64,000 nt of DNA. It comes from an uncultured Cycloclasticus sp. (GTDB lineage: Bacteria; Pseudomonadota; Gammaproteobacteria; Methylococcales; Cycloclasticaceae). The translations under genes were made by a program, and so were the position numbers. Numbering within the stretch: the first letter of the stretch is position 1; each line of letters opens with the position of its first letter. The stretch spans positions 25,307 to 89,306 of the forward strand of contig CAJXOJ010000007.1 in NCBI GenBank assembly GCA_913057515.1. The letters run 5' to 3'. Below are positions 37,222 through 46,212 of the stretch, one piece after another. The notes beneath the pieces were generated by a model. It was not told the origin of the DNA. It did no database searches and saw only the letters and a program-made list of their open reading frames with translations.

Positions 37222-37650
37222 TTATAGTTCTAATACTTTAGGTTGTTGCGCTTGATGCGTGTGCTCAGAGCCAACGAATACTTTCATTTTTTTGAACATA
37301 TTTCTACCCAATGTATTCTTCGGCAACATGCCTTTAACTGCTGACTGGATAATACGCTCTGGGTGCTTCTCACGTAACTTGCCTAATGAAATAGACTTTA
37401 AGTTACCTATATAACCAGTATGGTGATAATACATCTTGTCTTTTTCTTTGTTGCCAGTCACGCCAATTTTCTCAGCATTGATCACAACAATGTAGTCACC
37501 AGTATCTACATGCGGCGTGTACTCTGGCTTATGCTTGCCACGTAAACGATGCGCTATTTCTGTAGCTAGTCGTCCTAACGCTTTACCTTCAGCATCGACA
37601 ACATACCAATCGCGTTCTACTTCTTCTGCTTTTGCACTAAATGTTTTCAT
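37222..37650 (-). CDS. rplM: 50S ribosomal protein L13
   Basis: 142 aa, identical length to E. coli L13. [36 protein letters not shown] and [21 protein letters not shown] are conserved blocks. First gene of the rplM-rpsI operon behind a clear sigma70 promoter; autoregulation by L13 in the leader is known in enterobacteria and possible here. Confidence 0.99.
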   Translation of the reverse strand: MKTFSAKAEEVERDWYVVDAEGKALGRLATEIAHRLRGKHKPEYTPHVDTGDYIVVINAEKIGVTGNKEKDKMYYHHTGYIGNLKSISLGKLREKHPERIIQSAVKGMLPKNTLGRNMFKKMKVFVGSEHTHQAQQPKVLEL

Positions 37651-37697
37651 TTCTTAATTCCACTCACTCGGGATGCGGGTCTATCAAAGAGCCGCGT

Positions 37698-37726
37698 ATT
37701 CTATCTATTTTTTTAGCTAATCACAA
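37698..37726 (-). promoter_or_regulatory. sigma70 promoter of rplM-rpsI
   Basis: On the minus strand TTGTGA (37726-37721), exactly 17 bases, then TAGAAT (37703-37698), about 48 bases before the rplM start codon. Confidence 0.7.
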
Positions 37727-37789
37727 TGTTAAGTTGCAATTCTTTATGTAACCGATCAAAAACGCCTAGTTTGACCACTATAAATTATT

Positions 37790-39697
37790 TTAACTAAGTA
37801 CGTTCATAATCTCGCATTGTGGTTTATAACCGGCCACTGATTCTGATAACACAGCCCTGATTTCAATATCATTATTCTCAACAATAGCTTGCTCTAAACG
37901 GGCGATCAGAGACTTCAACTCACCCCAGGGAATCATACTTTCATTTGCTCTCATGATTTTTTCATGATCGGTATTCATCACATCATCACCAATCAATAAT
38001 TCCTCATATAGCTTCTCCCCAGAACGTAAGCCCGTGAAGGTTATTGCTATATCTCCATGTGGCGTATCGTCATCCCTGACCTCTAAGCCGCTTAAATGGA
38101 TCATTCGTTTTGCTAACTCCAATATTTTGATGGGGTCGCCCATATCTAACACGAATACGTCTCCACCTTTTGCCATAGCACCCGCCTGTATGACAAGCTG
38201 AGCCGCTTCAGGAATGGTCATAAAGTAACGAATAATTTTGGGGTCTGTCACAGTCACGGGGCCGCCTTGTTTAATTTGCTGCTTAAACAGGGGGATAACA
38301 GACCCTGAAGAGCCCAACACATTGCCAAAACGTACCATTGCAAACTGTGTTGAGGTTTCATCTTTATATTTGGCACTTAACGCTTGCAGGACTAATTCTG
38401 CCATTCGTTTTGAAGCCCCCATGGTATTTGTAGGCCGTACAGCTTTATCAGTAGAAATCAATATAAAGTCTTCAACCTTGGCTTCTAAAGAAGCCTCAGC
38501 CGTATATAGGGTACCCAGAATATTGTTTCGAATCGCCTCTCTCGGGTTTTGCTCAACCAATGGCACATGCTTATAGGCAGCCACATGGTATACAGTATCA
38601 ACTTTAGCCGAATGGCAGGCTAGTGAAACTCTATTTTTATCTGTTACCGAGCCTAACACTGGCTTAATAATAACCTCATCACTCAACGGCTGCTTTACTA
38701 AATCACGTTCTATCGCATAAAGAGCAAACTCACTATGCTCAAATAAAACGAGCTCTTTAGGCTTTTGCTTCAAAATTTGACGACATAGCTCGGCACCGAT
38801 CGAGCCTCCCGCCCCCGTTACCATTACAACTTTATTATGAATGTTTTTCGCCATTAAAGATTCATTAGGCAGTACTTGGTCACGACCCAGTAAATCTTCA
38901 ATCTCAACATCTCGTATATCATCAACCGTTACCTCACCTTCTGCAATTTCAGCTAACGTCGGCAGCGTTTTTACTTTTACAGGATAAGGTTCCAATAATG
39001 CAATAATTTGATTACGACGAGATCGAGATACCGATGGCATAGCGAGCAACACATCCTTCACTGCATAACGTTCAATAAGGCGACTCAAATGAGAAAAAGG
39101 GTGTACACGAATATCTCTGATTTGCCGACGATGTAACGACGGCTCATCATCAATAAAACCTATCACGGTCATACCGTTTTTTGTGCTGAGCTGATCAAGC
39201 ACTTGCATACCAGATGACCCCGCACCATAGATAACAACGTTACGTACTGCACTTGCACTTGCACTTGCGTTAACTGCCCCTGCCAGCCACCAACGCACAA
39301 CCATGCGGCTTCCACCAACCATCAATAAAGCTACCAACCAATTAATAAGATGAACTGAGCGTGGAACCACTTCAATACCGGCTAATAAAACAAAAAGAGC
39401 AATGAGCAAGCTATAAAGTGAAACAGCCTTAACCACAACCCATAACGAGTGAAAACCAATATATCGAATAATTGCACGGTACAAGCCCAACTTAATAAAA
39501 ATGGGCACGGCAATGAAAGGCGCGATAACAAACAACCACATAACACTGTCTTTAGGTAAATAAAGTTCCCCTAGGCGCAAAGAAAAGGCAACCCACAAGG
39601 CTAAGGTAATAATAATGAAATCAAATAACAAGGTAACGGCACGTTTTACCCGCCTGCTCCGGCTAATAAACCACCCCGGAAATGAAAAAGCATCCAT
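37790..39697 (-). CDS. membrane UDP-GlcNAc 4,6-dehydratase family protein (WbpM/PglF/CapD type)
   Basis: 635 aa. Four N-terminal hydrophobic helices (to about residue 130), a first Rossmann-like domain (VVIYGAGSSGMQVLDQ), then the catalytic SDR domain with TGAGGSIG at 294-301 and the modified active site TNTMGASKR in which Met426 replaces the usual Tyr of the YxxxK pair and Lys430 remains, diagnostic of this group. It makes the 4-keto-6-deoxy intermediate for QuiNAc, FucNAc or bacillosamine. The PglE/PglD/PglC-like genes at 43814-46212 are the likely users of that product. Last gene of the block galU-pgi-dehydrogenase-like-dehydratase. Confidence 0.92.
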   Translation of the reverse strand: MDAFSFPGWFISRSRRVKRAVTLLFDFIIITLALWVAFSLRLGELYLPKDSVMWLFVIAPFIAVPIFIKLGLYRAIIRYIGFHSLWVVVKAVSLYSLLIALFVLLAGIEVVPRSVHLINWLVALLMVGGSRMVVRWWLAGAVNASASASAVRNVVIYGAGSSGMQVLDQLSTKNGMTVIGFIDDEPSLHRRQIRDIRVHPFSHLSRLIERYAVKDVLLAMPSVSRSRRNQIIALLEPYPVKVKTLPTLAEIAEGEVTVDDIRDVEIEDLLGRDQVLPNESLMAKNIHNKVVMVTGAGGSIGAELCRQILKQKPKELVLFEHSEFALYAIERDLVKQPLSDEVIIKPVLGSVTDKNRVSLACHSAKVDTVYHVAAYKHVPLVEQNPREAIRNNILGTLYTAEASLEAKVEDFILISTDKAVRPTNTMGASKRMAELVLQALSAKYKDETSTQFAMVRFGNVLGSSGSVIPLFKQQIKQGGPVTVTDPKIIRYFMTIPEAAQLVIQAGAMAKGGDVFVLDMGDPIKILELAKRMIHLSGLEVRDDDTPHGDIAITFTGLRSGEKLYEELLIGDDVMNTDHEKIMRANESMIPWGELKSLIARLEQAIVENNDIEIRAVLSESVAGYKPQCEIMNVLS

Positions 39698-39715
39698 AGT
39701 TAAGCCAACCTCACC

Positions 39716-40978
39716 TTATCGACCCACACCATAATAATAAAACGCATACTGCTTAAGTATTTGCTTATCAAAAATATTTCGCCCATCAATAATCAAGCGC
39801 TCCTTCATCACCTCGGCAAGCTGGGCATAATCAGGCGACCAATAAAGTGGCCACTCCGTGACAAGTAACAATGCATCAGCACCATCAACTGCCTCCATCG
39901 GCGTTTTAAAATACCGAATCAAACCCACATTTGTATAATATTTTTTTAAGTTCGGCACCGCCTCTGGATCATGGATATTCACTTGTACTCCCTGAGCAAT
40001 AAGTGCATTAATTATTTTTATACTAGGCGCATTATCAATGCTGGCTGTTCCTGGCTTAAACGAACAGCCCCAAATCGCAACCACTTTACTCTGCAAATTA
40101 CCCTGAAAGTGCTGCCACAACTTCCTGAATGGCAGCTCTTTTTGCACCTCATTTGCACCAACAACCGCCTTTAGTAATGACTGCTGTTGCTGCTGCTGGA
40201 AAATACCAGAAAACTTAGCTACATAGGCATGAAAATTCTGCCCCCCAAAACCACAACCAGGCGATAAATAGTGCGCACCAATTCTCGCATCAGCACCCAT
40301 TCCTTCTTGAACAACACTAATATCTACCCCTAGCTGGTCAGCTAAATTTGCCAGCTCATTTACATACCCTAAACGAATCGCCAACATACCGGTAATGGCA
40401 AACTTGGTAAACTCAGCCTCGCGAGAGTTCATTAACTGTAATGCATCTAAGCCAGTAGTAAACGGTCTCAATAACGCACGTGCTTTTGCCAAAGCCTCAT
40501 CCTGATCTATACCTAAAATAATGCGGTTAGGGTGACTGAACCCTTGTATTGCTGAGCCCTCTTGCAAATTATCAGGGATATATACAACATACCCTTTTTC
40601 ACCTAATCGCCCTTGCAAGTCCAGTGTTGCACCCACCGCAAAGTTACACTGGTTAACGACCAATAAGCCATATTGGTCCGCCTGAGAAAGCCGATCCATC
40701 ACCCCCTCAGCTTTGTTTTGCTGTTCTGGTTGAAAGGCCAGCCAATGAATCTCTGCTTCTGGTAATACTCGCTGTGAGTGCCTCACTAGACGGCCACTAT
40801 CGATTTGCTGCTCTAATTGTTGTAATAAATTTGGCTCATCACGCACCGTCGAAATCTTATTCAGCTCTTGCTGTTCAGTCGGCGACATTTCACAAATAGC
40901 AACATCATTCCCCACTTTAGCCAAACACGCAGCCGCTACCCAGGCAGAAAGTCCAGAACCATATACATTAATTTTCAT
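39716..40978 (-). CDS. UDP-glucose 6-dehydrogenase-like protein lacking catalytic residues
   Basis: 420 aa and full-length for the family, but the active site is gone. The region normally GFGGSCFPKD reads GFGGQNFHAY (residues 243-252), so the thiohemiacetal Cys is Asn248 and the Asp four residues on is Tyr252; in the helix normally TKYAANA the sequence is TKFAITG, keeping Lys but losing Asn. The N-terminal nucleotide motif GxGxxG is GSGLSA, lacking the third Gly. The C-terminal domain (KVVAIWGCSFKPGTASIDNA, LLVTEWPLY) is well kept. Overlaps pgi by 11 bases. Likely a non-catalytic paralog with a structural or regulatory role, or an enzyme of changed chemistry. Confidence 0.8.
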   Translation of the reverse strand: MKINVYGSGLSAWVAAACLAKVGNDVAICEMSPTEQQELNKISTVRDEPNLLQQLEQQIDSGRLVRHSQRVLPEAEIHWLAFQPEQQNKAEGVMDRLSQADQYGLLVVNQCNFAVGATLDLQGRLGEKGYVVYIPDNLQEGSAIQGFSHPNRIILGIDQDEALAKARALLRPFTTGLDALQLMNSREAEFTKFAITGMLAIRLGYVNELANLADQLGVDISVVQEGMGADARIGAHYLSPGCGFGGQNFHAYVAKFSGIFQQQQQQSLLKAVVGANEVQKELPFRKLWQHFQGNLQSKVVAIWGCSFKPGTASIDNAPSIKIINALIAQGVQVNIHDPEAVPNLKKYYTNVGLIRYFKTPMEAVDGADALLLVTEWPLYWSPDYAQLAEVMKERLIIDGRNIFDKQILKQYAFYYYGVGR

Positions 40979-42593
40979 GCTGACCTCGCTGAGCTTGAAC
41001 GCGCTGAATTAAACCCTGGGTCGACGAATCTAAATAGTCACTCACATTTGACTCAAACTCTGCTAACAAAGAGGATGCCACTTTCTTCCCTTTCTCCACT
41101 CCCCATTGATCAAATGGGTTAATTTCCCAAATCACCGACTGCACGAACACTTTATGCTCGTATAAGGCAATCAGTCCACCAAATGTTTCCGGCGTTAACT
41201 CATCTAGCATAATCGTAGTACTCGGCTGGTTACCATCATAATGCTGATAGCTTAAATCACTGGCCGACTCATCACCCAGCGCCAATAATCTTGATTGTGC
41301 CAAGCAATTAGCCAGCGATAATTGATGTTGCAATTGAAGCTCTTCACCTTCGCCATCATAGCGTAAAGCTGCAGTAATAAAATCACACATTACCAGCTCG
41401 GTACCTTGGTGCAAAAGCTGATAAAAAGCATGCTGTGCATTCGAGCCCACCTCACCCCATAATACTGGACAGGTACGGTAGTTAAGTCGTTCGCCCTTTC
41501 CATTAACGCTCTTGCCATTACTTTCCATTTCTAATTGCTGCAAATAAGACGGCAGGTGCGCAAGGCGCCCATCATAAGGTAAAATGGTATGTGCATGAAT
41601 ATTCAGGAAGTTAATATTCCAAACGCCGATTAAGCCTAACAAAACTGGTAAATTTTTATCGAAACTCGTTTCCCTAAAATGCACATCCATCGCATGAGCA
41701 CCCTTAAGAATATCTCGAAAGTTTTCCATGCCTACTTTAAGTGCAATAGGCAAGCCAATCACGGACCATAAAGAATATCGTCCTCCCACCCAATCCCAAA
41801 ACAACAATTGGTTTTTCTCAGGCACTCCCCACTTTTCTGCACGCTCAACATTTCCCGTCGCAGCAATAAAATGATGCTGGTTAATTAATTCAACCGGCTT
41901 GCCGCTTGCTTTTAACAACCATTCTCTAGCTGTATTAGCATTCGCCAAGGTATCAATCGTGGTAAACGTTTTAGAGGCGATAATAAATAGTGTGGTCGCC
42001 GGTTCCAACCAAGGCAACAACTTCTCAAGCTCACTACCATCCATTGATGATACAAAATGAACATCCAGCAGTTTGCTTTCTAGGGGTGTATATTGCTCTA
42101 ACGCATCACAAGCCATCAGTGGCCCAAGGTTTGAGCCCCCCACTCCAATATTAACAATCGAGCGGATAGGGCGGCCATCGAAACCACGCCACTGGCCTTG
42201 TTGAACCTGTTTGACCAAAGACTCCATTTTTTCTAATGAGGCGTGCACATCATTCGTCACCATCTGGCCGTTAACCTTAAGCTTATTTTCTTTTGGAAGC
42301 CTTAATGCGGTGTGTAAGGCAGAACGCCTCTCAGACACGTTCACTTGCTCGCCAGTAAATAATTTTTCAATCCACTCACCCAAACTCTGCTGCTCAGCTA
42401 AAGCCGTTAATTGACTCAATGTTTGCTTAGTAATTCGCTGCTTTGAAAGATCCAATAAAAAATTCTCCGCAGTAAAACTAAGCCCATCGAACCTGTTTTC
42501 TTCAGATTCAAACAACTCACGAAGGTGCCGTCCTTTCATGTCTTCAGCATGCGCTAACAAATCAACCCATGCTTTTATCTCACCATTATTCAT
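40968..42593 (-). CDS. pgi: glucose-6-phosphate isomerase
   Basis: 541 aa, usual length about 549. Interconverts glucose 6-phosphate and fructose 6-phosphate, here feeding sugar nucleotide synthesis. VNIGVGGSNLGPLMACDAL, the signature VGGRYSLWSVIGLP, and the C-terminal signature region NPFDQWGVEKGKKVA are present. Overlaps galU by 8 bases, so the four genes 37790-43479 form an operon. Confidence 0.97.
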   Translation of the reverse strand: MNNGEIKAWVDLLAHAEDMKGRHLRELFESEENRFDGLSFTAENFLLDLSKQRITKQTLSQLTALAEQQSLGEWIEKLFTGEQVNVSERRSALHTALRLPKENKLKVNGQMVTNDVHASLEKMESLVKQVQQGQWRGFDGRPIRSIVNIGVGGSNLGPLMACDALEQYTPLESKLLDVHFVSSMDGSELEKLLPWLEPATTLFIIASKTFTTIDTLANANTAREWLLKASGKPVELINQHHFIAATGNVERAEKWGVPEKNQLLFWDWVGGRYSLWSVIGLPIALKVGMENFRDILKGAHAMDVHFRETSFDKNLPVLLGLIGVWNINFLNIHAHTILPYDGRLAHLPSYLQQLEMESNGKSVNGKGERLNYRTCPVLWGEVGSNAQHAFYQLLHQGTELVMCDFITAALRYDGEGEELQLQHQLSLANCLAQSRLLALGDESASDLSYQHYDGNQPSTTIMLDELTPETFGGLIALYEHKVFVQSVIWEINPFDQWGVEKGKKVASSLLAEFESNVSDYLDSSTQGLIQRVQAQRGQHEN

Positions 42594-43479
42594 GTGTGCT
42601 CGTTAAGGTGCTAATAAACTCTTTCAAGCCATTGGCCGTTTCACTATGTTGCAAGCCATAAGCAATATTAGCCTTTAAATAACCCAGTTTTTCTCCACAA
42701 TCATACGTCTCGCCCATCATCTTATAGGCTTCCACAGGCTGCTCCGCTAATAGCACATCTATGGCATCGGTTAACTGAATTTCACCGCCTGCGCCAGGTT
42801 TGCCTTCAGCCAACAAGCCCATAATTTTCCCTGGTAATACATAGCGACCGATAACAGCTAAATTTGAAGGCGACTCGTTCTGAGCTGGCTTTTCGACCAA
42901 ACCCTTAATAGTAGCCGATTGCCCTAACCCTGGCACAATGCCTTCACAATCAGCAATACCGTATAGCTGAACTTTATCGTCGGGTACTTCTCCGACCATA
43001 ATTTGAGCCGCAGCATTACTCTCAAACTCACTGATCATTCGCGCTAAATCATTCGTTTTATCCAGCCCATTACTCACCAACACATCTGGCAAAATAACCA
43101 CAAACGGCTCATCACCAACCGCACTTGCCGCGCAATGCACCGCATGCCCCAACCCTTTCGCTTCGGCTTGCCGAACAGACACAATAGATACATCCGGTGG
43201 CACAATGTGCTGAATAGCTGCCAATAAGGCTGTTTTGTTTTTACGTGCTAATTCAGCCTCAAGTTCATAATGCGCATCAAAATGATCCTCAATCGCCGAT
43301 TTGCCCGTGCGCGTCACCAAAATAATTTCTTTAATGCCAGCGGCAACAGCCTCTTCAACTACATACTGAATTACCGGCTTATCAACTACTGGCATCATCT
43401 CTTTCGGAATCGCTTTACTGGCGGGTAAAACACGCGTACCTAAACCCGCAACGGGGATTACTGCTTTCCTTACTTTCAA
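42586..43479 (-). CDS. galU: UTP--glucose-1-phosphate uridylyltransferase
   Basis: 297 aa. Makes UDP-glucose. Opening KAVIPVAGLGTRVLPASKAI with the nucleotidyltransferase G-x-G-T-R, KEMMPVVDKPVIQYVVEEA, and GRYVLPGKIMGLLAEGKPG near the substrate-binding region. First gene of the operon galU-pgi-dehydrogenase-like-dehydratase and separated by 334 bases from the polysaccharide operon upstream. Confidence 0.96.
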   Translation of the reverse strand: MKVRKAVIPVAGLGTRVLPASKAIPKEMMPVVDKPVIQYVVEEAVAAGIKEIILVTRTGKSAIEDHFDAHYELEAELARKNKTALLAAIQHIVPPDVSIVSVRQAEAKGLGHAVHCAASAVGDEPFVVILPDVLVSNGLDKTNDLARMISEFESNAAAQIMVGEVPDDKVQLYGIADCEGIVPGLGQSATIKGLVEKPAQNESPSNLAVIGRYVLPGKIMGLLAEGKPGAGGEIQLTDAIDVLLAEQPVEAYKMMGETYDCGEKLGYLKANIAYGLQHSETANGLKEFISTLTSTHE

Positions 43480-43813
43480 CGTCCTTGCTCCTTGAAACTA
43501 TCGATAATAAACAAGTCTAGCAAAGAAAAAAGACTAACAGCTTTTTTCCTGACTAATTTCTTCAAAACAAAGACACCTTATTCCAAAACCAGTATCAAGA
43601 CCCTCATAGCATGAGTAATAAATGCCGTCGATTTTAAGAACCTTTAAACTGAGCTAAGCAAAACGCATCACCTACTGCTAGAAGCTTATGTCATTTGAGC
43701 ATGAGAAATATTAATCTGAGGGAGATATAACTTAAACTAAATCAATAGTGATTTAAGTGCACACTATTCTTCTACAAAAGAAAGCCCCTCCTTTCAAAAA
43801 AACCTTAAACAAA
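43480..43813. other. gap between the polysaccharide operon and galU
   Basis: 334 bases without a gene. A short GAAAG/CTTTC hairpin (43780-43795) lies right after the aminotransferase stop and could weakly terminate the long minus-strand operon; the galU promoter should also be here but is not obvious. Confidence 0.4.
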
Positions 43814-44989
43814 CTAAACACTAGCCACCGCCATAACCTGGTCAATTGCCTTACATGTTTGATTAATTTCTAATTCCGTTAGCGTTGGGTGAACCAAGAA
43901 CATTAACGATGTTTCACCTAGCTCTTTAGCATTGGATAAGCGCTCTGCTGGACGAAAGTTGGTATTATCAAAGGCTTTTTCTAAATATACCTCCGAACAC
44001 GAGCCTGAAAAACACGGCACGTCTAACGCGTTTATTTCCAACATAATACGATCACGGTTCCAGTCAGCTTTTAGCTCATCAGGCTCAACGAACACATAGC
44101 ATTTGTATGCCGCATGCTCGACGTAATCTAGCATATTAGGCACTCGTAAACCTTTACACTTTTTAGCGGCTCCCCATATTTTGTTTGAATTAACCTGACG
44201 TTTACCTGACCAATCTGGCATCCTCTTTAACTGGATTCGACCTATCGCGGCCTGCATCTCCGTCATGCGCCAATTAGTTCCAAATGAATCATGCAGCCAA
44301 CGAAAACCTGGCTGATGGTCTTTTTCATAAACCGAACGCCATGATTTACCATGATCCTTGTACGACCACATTTTTGACCAAAAAATTTGGTCATTTGTTG
44401 TCACCATGCCACCTTCACCGCCAGTCGTCATAATTTTATCCTGGCAAAAAGACCAACAACCAATATGACCTATTGAACCAACAGGCTTACCTTTATATTT
44501 TGCCCCATGTGCCTGCGCACAATCTTCCACTACATAAAGGCCAAACTCAGCTGCTAATGCCATCATGCCGTCCATCTCACAAGGCCAACCGGCTAAATGC
44601 ACGCATAAAATCACTTTCGTTTTAGGTGTTATCTTTTCACGAACACTCGCAACCGTAATGTTTTGTGAATCTAGTGACACATCCGCAAATACAGGAACGG
44701 CTCCAGCCGTTACTATCGAGGATACGGATGCTAAAAAGGTGCGCGATGTAACAATCACCTGATCACCCTCACCAACACCCAGCGCCTTAAACGCTAAATC
44801 TAGCGCAACCGTTCCATTAGCTAAAGCAACGGCATATTCACATCCTACCCAACGAGCAAACTCTTTTTCAAACTCTCGACCTTCAGTACCTGTCCAATAA
44901 TTTACTTTATTAGAAAGCAAAACCTTTGAAACAGCATCAGCTTCTTCTTGGGTAAAAGAAGGCCAAGGAGATATGATTTTATTCGACAT
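43814..44989 (-). CDS. DegT/DnrJ/EryC1 sugar aminotransferase (PglE-like)
   Basis: 391 aa PLP-dependent aminotransferase acting on keto-sugar nucleotides. ALANGTVALDLAFKALGVG, ADVSLDSQNI, VVEDCAQAHGAKYKG and the PLP lysine Lys185 in SFCQDKIMTTGGEGG. With the neighbouring PglD- and PglC-like genes it probably makes the 4-amino sugar from the 4-keto product of the dehydratase encoded at 37790. Last gene of the long operon, 9 bases after the acetyltransferase. Confidence 0.88.
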   Translation of the reverse strand: MSNKIISPWPSFTQEEADAVSKVLLSNKVNYWTGTEGREFEKEFARWVGCEYAVALANGTVALDLAFKALGVGEGDQVIVTSRTFLASVSSIVTAGAVPVFADVSLDSQNITVASVREKITPKTKVILCVHLAGWPCEMDGMMALAAEFGLYVVEDCAQAHGAKYKGKPVGSIGHIGCWSFCQDKIMTTGGEGGMVTTNDQIFWSKMWSYKDHGKSWRSVYEKDHQPGFRWLHDSFGTNWRMTEMQAAIGRIQLKRMPDWSGKRQVNSNKIWGAAKKCKGLRVPNMLDYVEHAAYKCYVFVEPDELKADWNRDRIMLEINALDVPCFSGSCSEVYLEKAFDNTNFRPAERLSNAKELGETSLMFLVHPTLTELEINQTCKAIDQVMAVASV

Positions 44990-44998
44990 CGCTTACCT

Positions 44999-45610
44999 TT
45001 ATTTGGCTGGAACGCCTTTAACCAGAGAGTTATTTGGAATATCGTTAACAACAATTGCACCGGCAGCAACAATCACCGAAGTACCAATTTCAACACCTTG
45101 CTTAACAGCGCAACCAATTCCGAGCCAACTCAGCTCACCAACCGAAACACCGCCTGCAACATGGGCACCCGGGCTAATATGAACCCCTTCAGAAATTATG
45201 CAGTCATGATCAACTGAGCACGATGTATTAATTATTGAGGCCAAGCCTATAGACGTAAAAGGATTAATTATCACGCCCGCCATCACTACAGCACCAACCT
45301 CAATTTTTGCATATTTACTGACTACTGACGACGGGTGAATTAATGTTGCAAGCGTAAAGCCTTCCGATAAAAGATACCTCGACTTTTCTAAACGAATTTG
45401 ATTATCACCGATAGCAACAATTGCAGCAGAAAAACCTTCCATTCCAACGACTAAATCTTCCGTAGCTCCTTGAACTGACCACTCACCATTAGCTCCGAAT
45501 ACGGGAAAGGCATCATCAAAAAAAACCACTTCATCCCAACCCGTCAATTCAGCGATCTCAGCAACCACTTTCCCGTGGCCACTAGCGCCTAAAATTGCTA
45601 AACGCCTCAC
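44999..45610 (-). CDS. sugar O/N-acetyltransferase, PglD/NeuD type
   Basis: 203 aa. N-terminal small Rossmann domain (RRLAILGASGHGKVVAEIAE) followed by a left-handed beta-helix of hexapeptide repeats (VVMAGVIINPFTSIGLASII, then SVDHDCIISEGVHISPGAHV). Acetyl-CoA dependent. In the PglD model it N-acetylates UDP-4-amino-sugar to UDP-diNAcBac. Overlaps the PglC-like gene by 4 bases. Confidence 0.88.
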   Translation of the reverse strand: MRRLAILGASGHGKVVAEIAELTGWDEVVFFDDAFPVFGANGEWSVQGATEDLVVGMEGFSAAIVAIGDNQIRLEKSRYLLSEGFTLATLIHPSSVVSKYAKIEVGAVVMAGVIINPFTSIGLASIINTSCSVDHDCIISEGVHISPGAHVAGGVSVGELSWLGIGCAVKQGVEIGTSVIVAAGAIVVNDIPNNSLVKGVPAK

Positions 45611-46212
45611 TTTAAACTTCCTGTGAATTTTGACATCGTTACCTCACCTTCAGCTGAAACACCGTCTCGAACCAGCACCTTTTTCACCGTCAAAAACAAT
45701 ATTTTAATATCCAGCCAAAAGGATTGGTTATCCACATACCAAACATCTAACGTAAACTTTTCTTCCCAACTAATTGCATTTCGTCCATTCACTTGTGCCC
45801 AACCTGTAATTCCAGGCTTAACATCATGCCGCCTAGCTTGCTCTTTAGAATACAGGGGCAAATATTCCACTAGCAAAGGTCGAGGGCCTACCAAGCTCAT
45901 ATCACCCTTTAAAACACTCCACAGCCCAGGTAGCTCATCTAAACTACTACTACGCAATTTTTTACCAAAAGAAGTTAACCTTTCAGAATCTGGCAGTGCA
46001 TTACCTTGTTTATCCACTGCATCACGCATTGAGCGAAATTTCACCATTTCAAAAACCTTGCCATTCAAGCCAGGACGTTTTTGTTTAAAAAAAACTGGAT
46101 ATCCAAGTTTGCCTGCCACCACAAGGTATACAAGCGGCAGCACAGGAAAAAAAAACAGAAATGCCGTAAAAGAAATTATTACGTCAACAAGTCTCTTAAA
46201 TAAAACATTCAT
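45607..46212 (-). CDS. PglC-like monotopic phosphoglycosyl transferase
   Basis: 201 aa, the size of Campylobacter PglC (200). One N-terminal membrane hairpin (VDVIISFTAFLFFFPVLPL) then the catalytic domain with FFKQKRPGLNGKVFEMVKFR, SLDELPGLWSVLKGDMSLVG, PRPLLVEYLPLYS and KPGITGWAQVNGRNAISW. Transfers a sugar 1-phosphate (bacillosamine type in PglC) to undecaprenyl phosphate, starting the repeat unit. The sequence is strikingly close to PglC from memory; substrate is inferred from that and from the adjoining PglD/PglE genes. A long open frame on the opposite strand here is a shadow. Confidence 0.9.
   Translation of the reverse strand: MNVLFKRLVDVIISFTAFLFFFPVLPLVYLVVAGKLGYPVFFKQKRPGLNGKVFEMVKFRSMRDAVDKQGNALPDSERLTSFGKKLRSSSLDELPGLWSVLKGDMSLVGPRPLLVEYLPLYSKEQARRHDVKPGITGWAQVNGRNAISWEEKFTLDVWYVDNQSFWLDIKILFLTVKKVLVRDGVSAEGEVTMSKFTGSLK

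Noticed and set aside
38238..38576. 112-codon plus-strand frame inside the dehydratase gene
   Set aside because: Antisense shadow of a strongly conserved SDR domain; no ribosome site or family resemblance.
43780..43803. Clear terminator for the polysaccharide operon
   Set aside because: Only a 5-bp stem with an A/T run on the wrong side; too weak to call.
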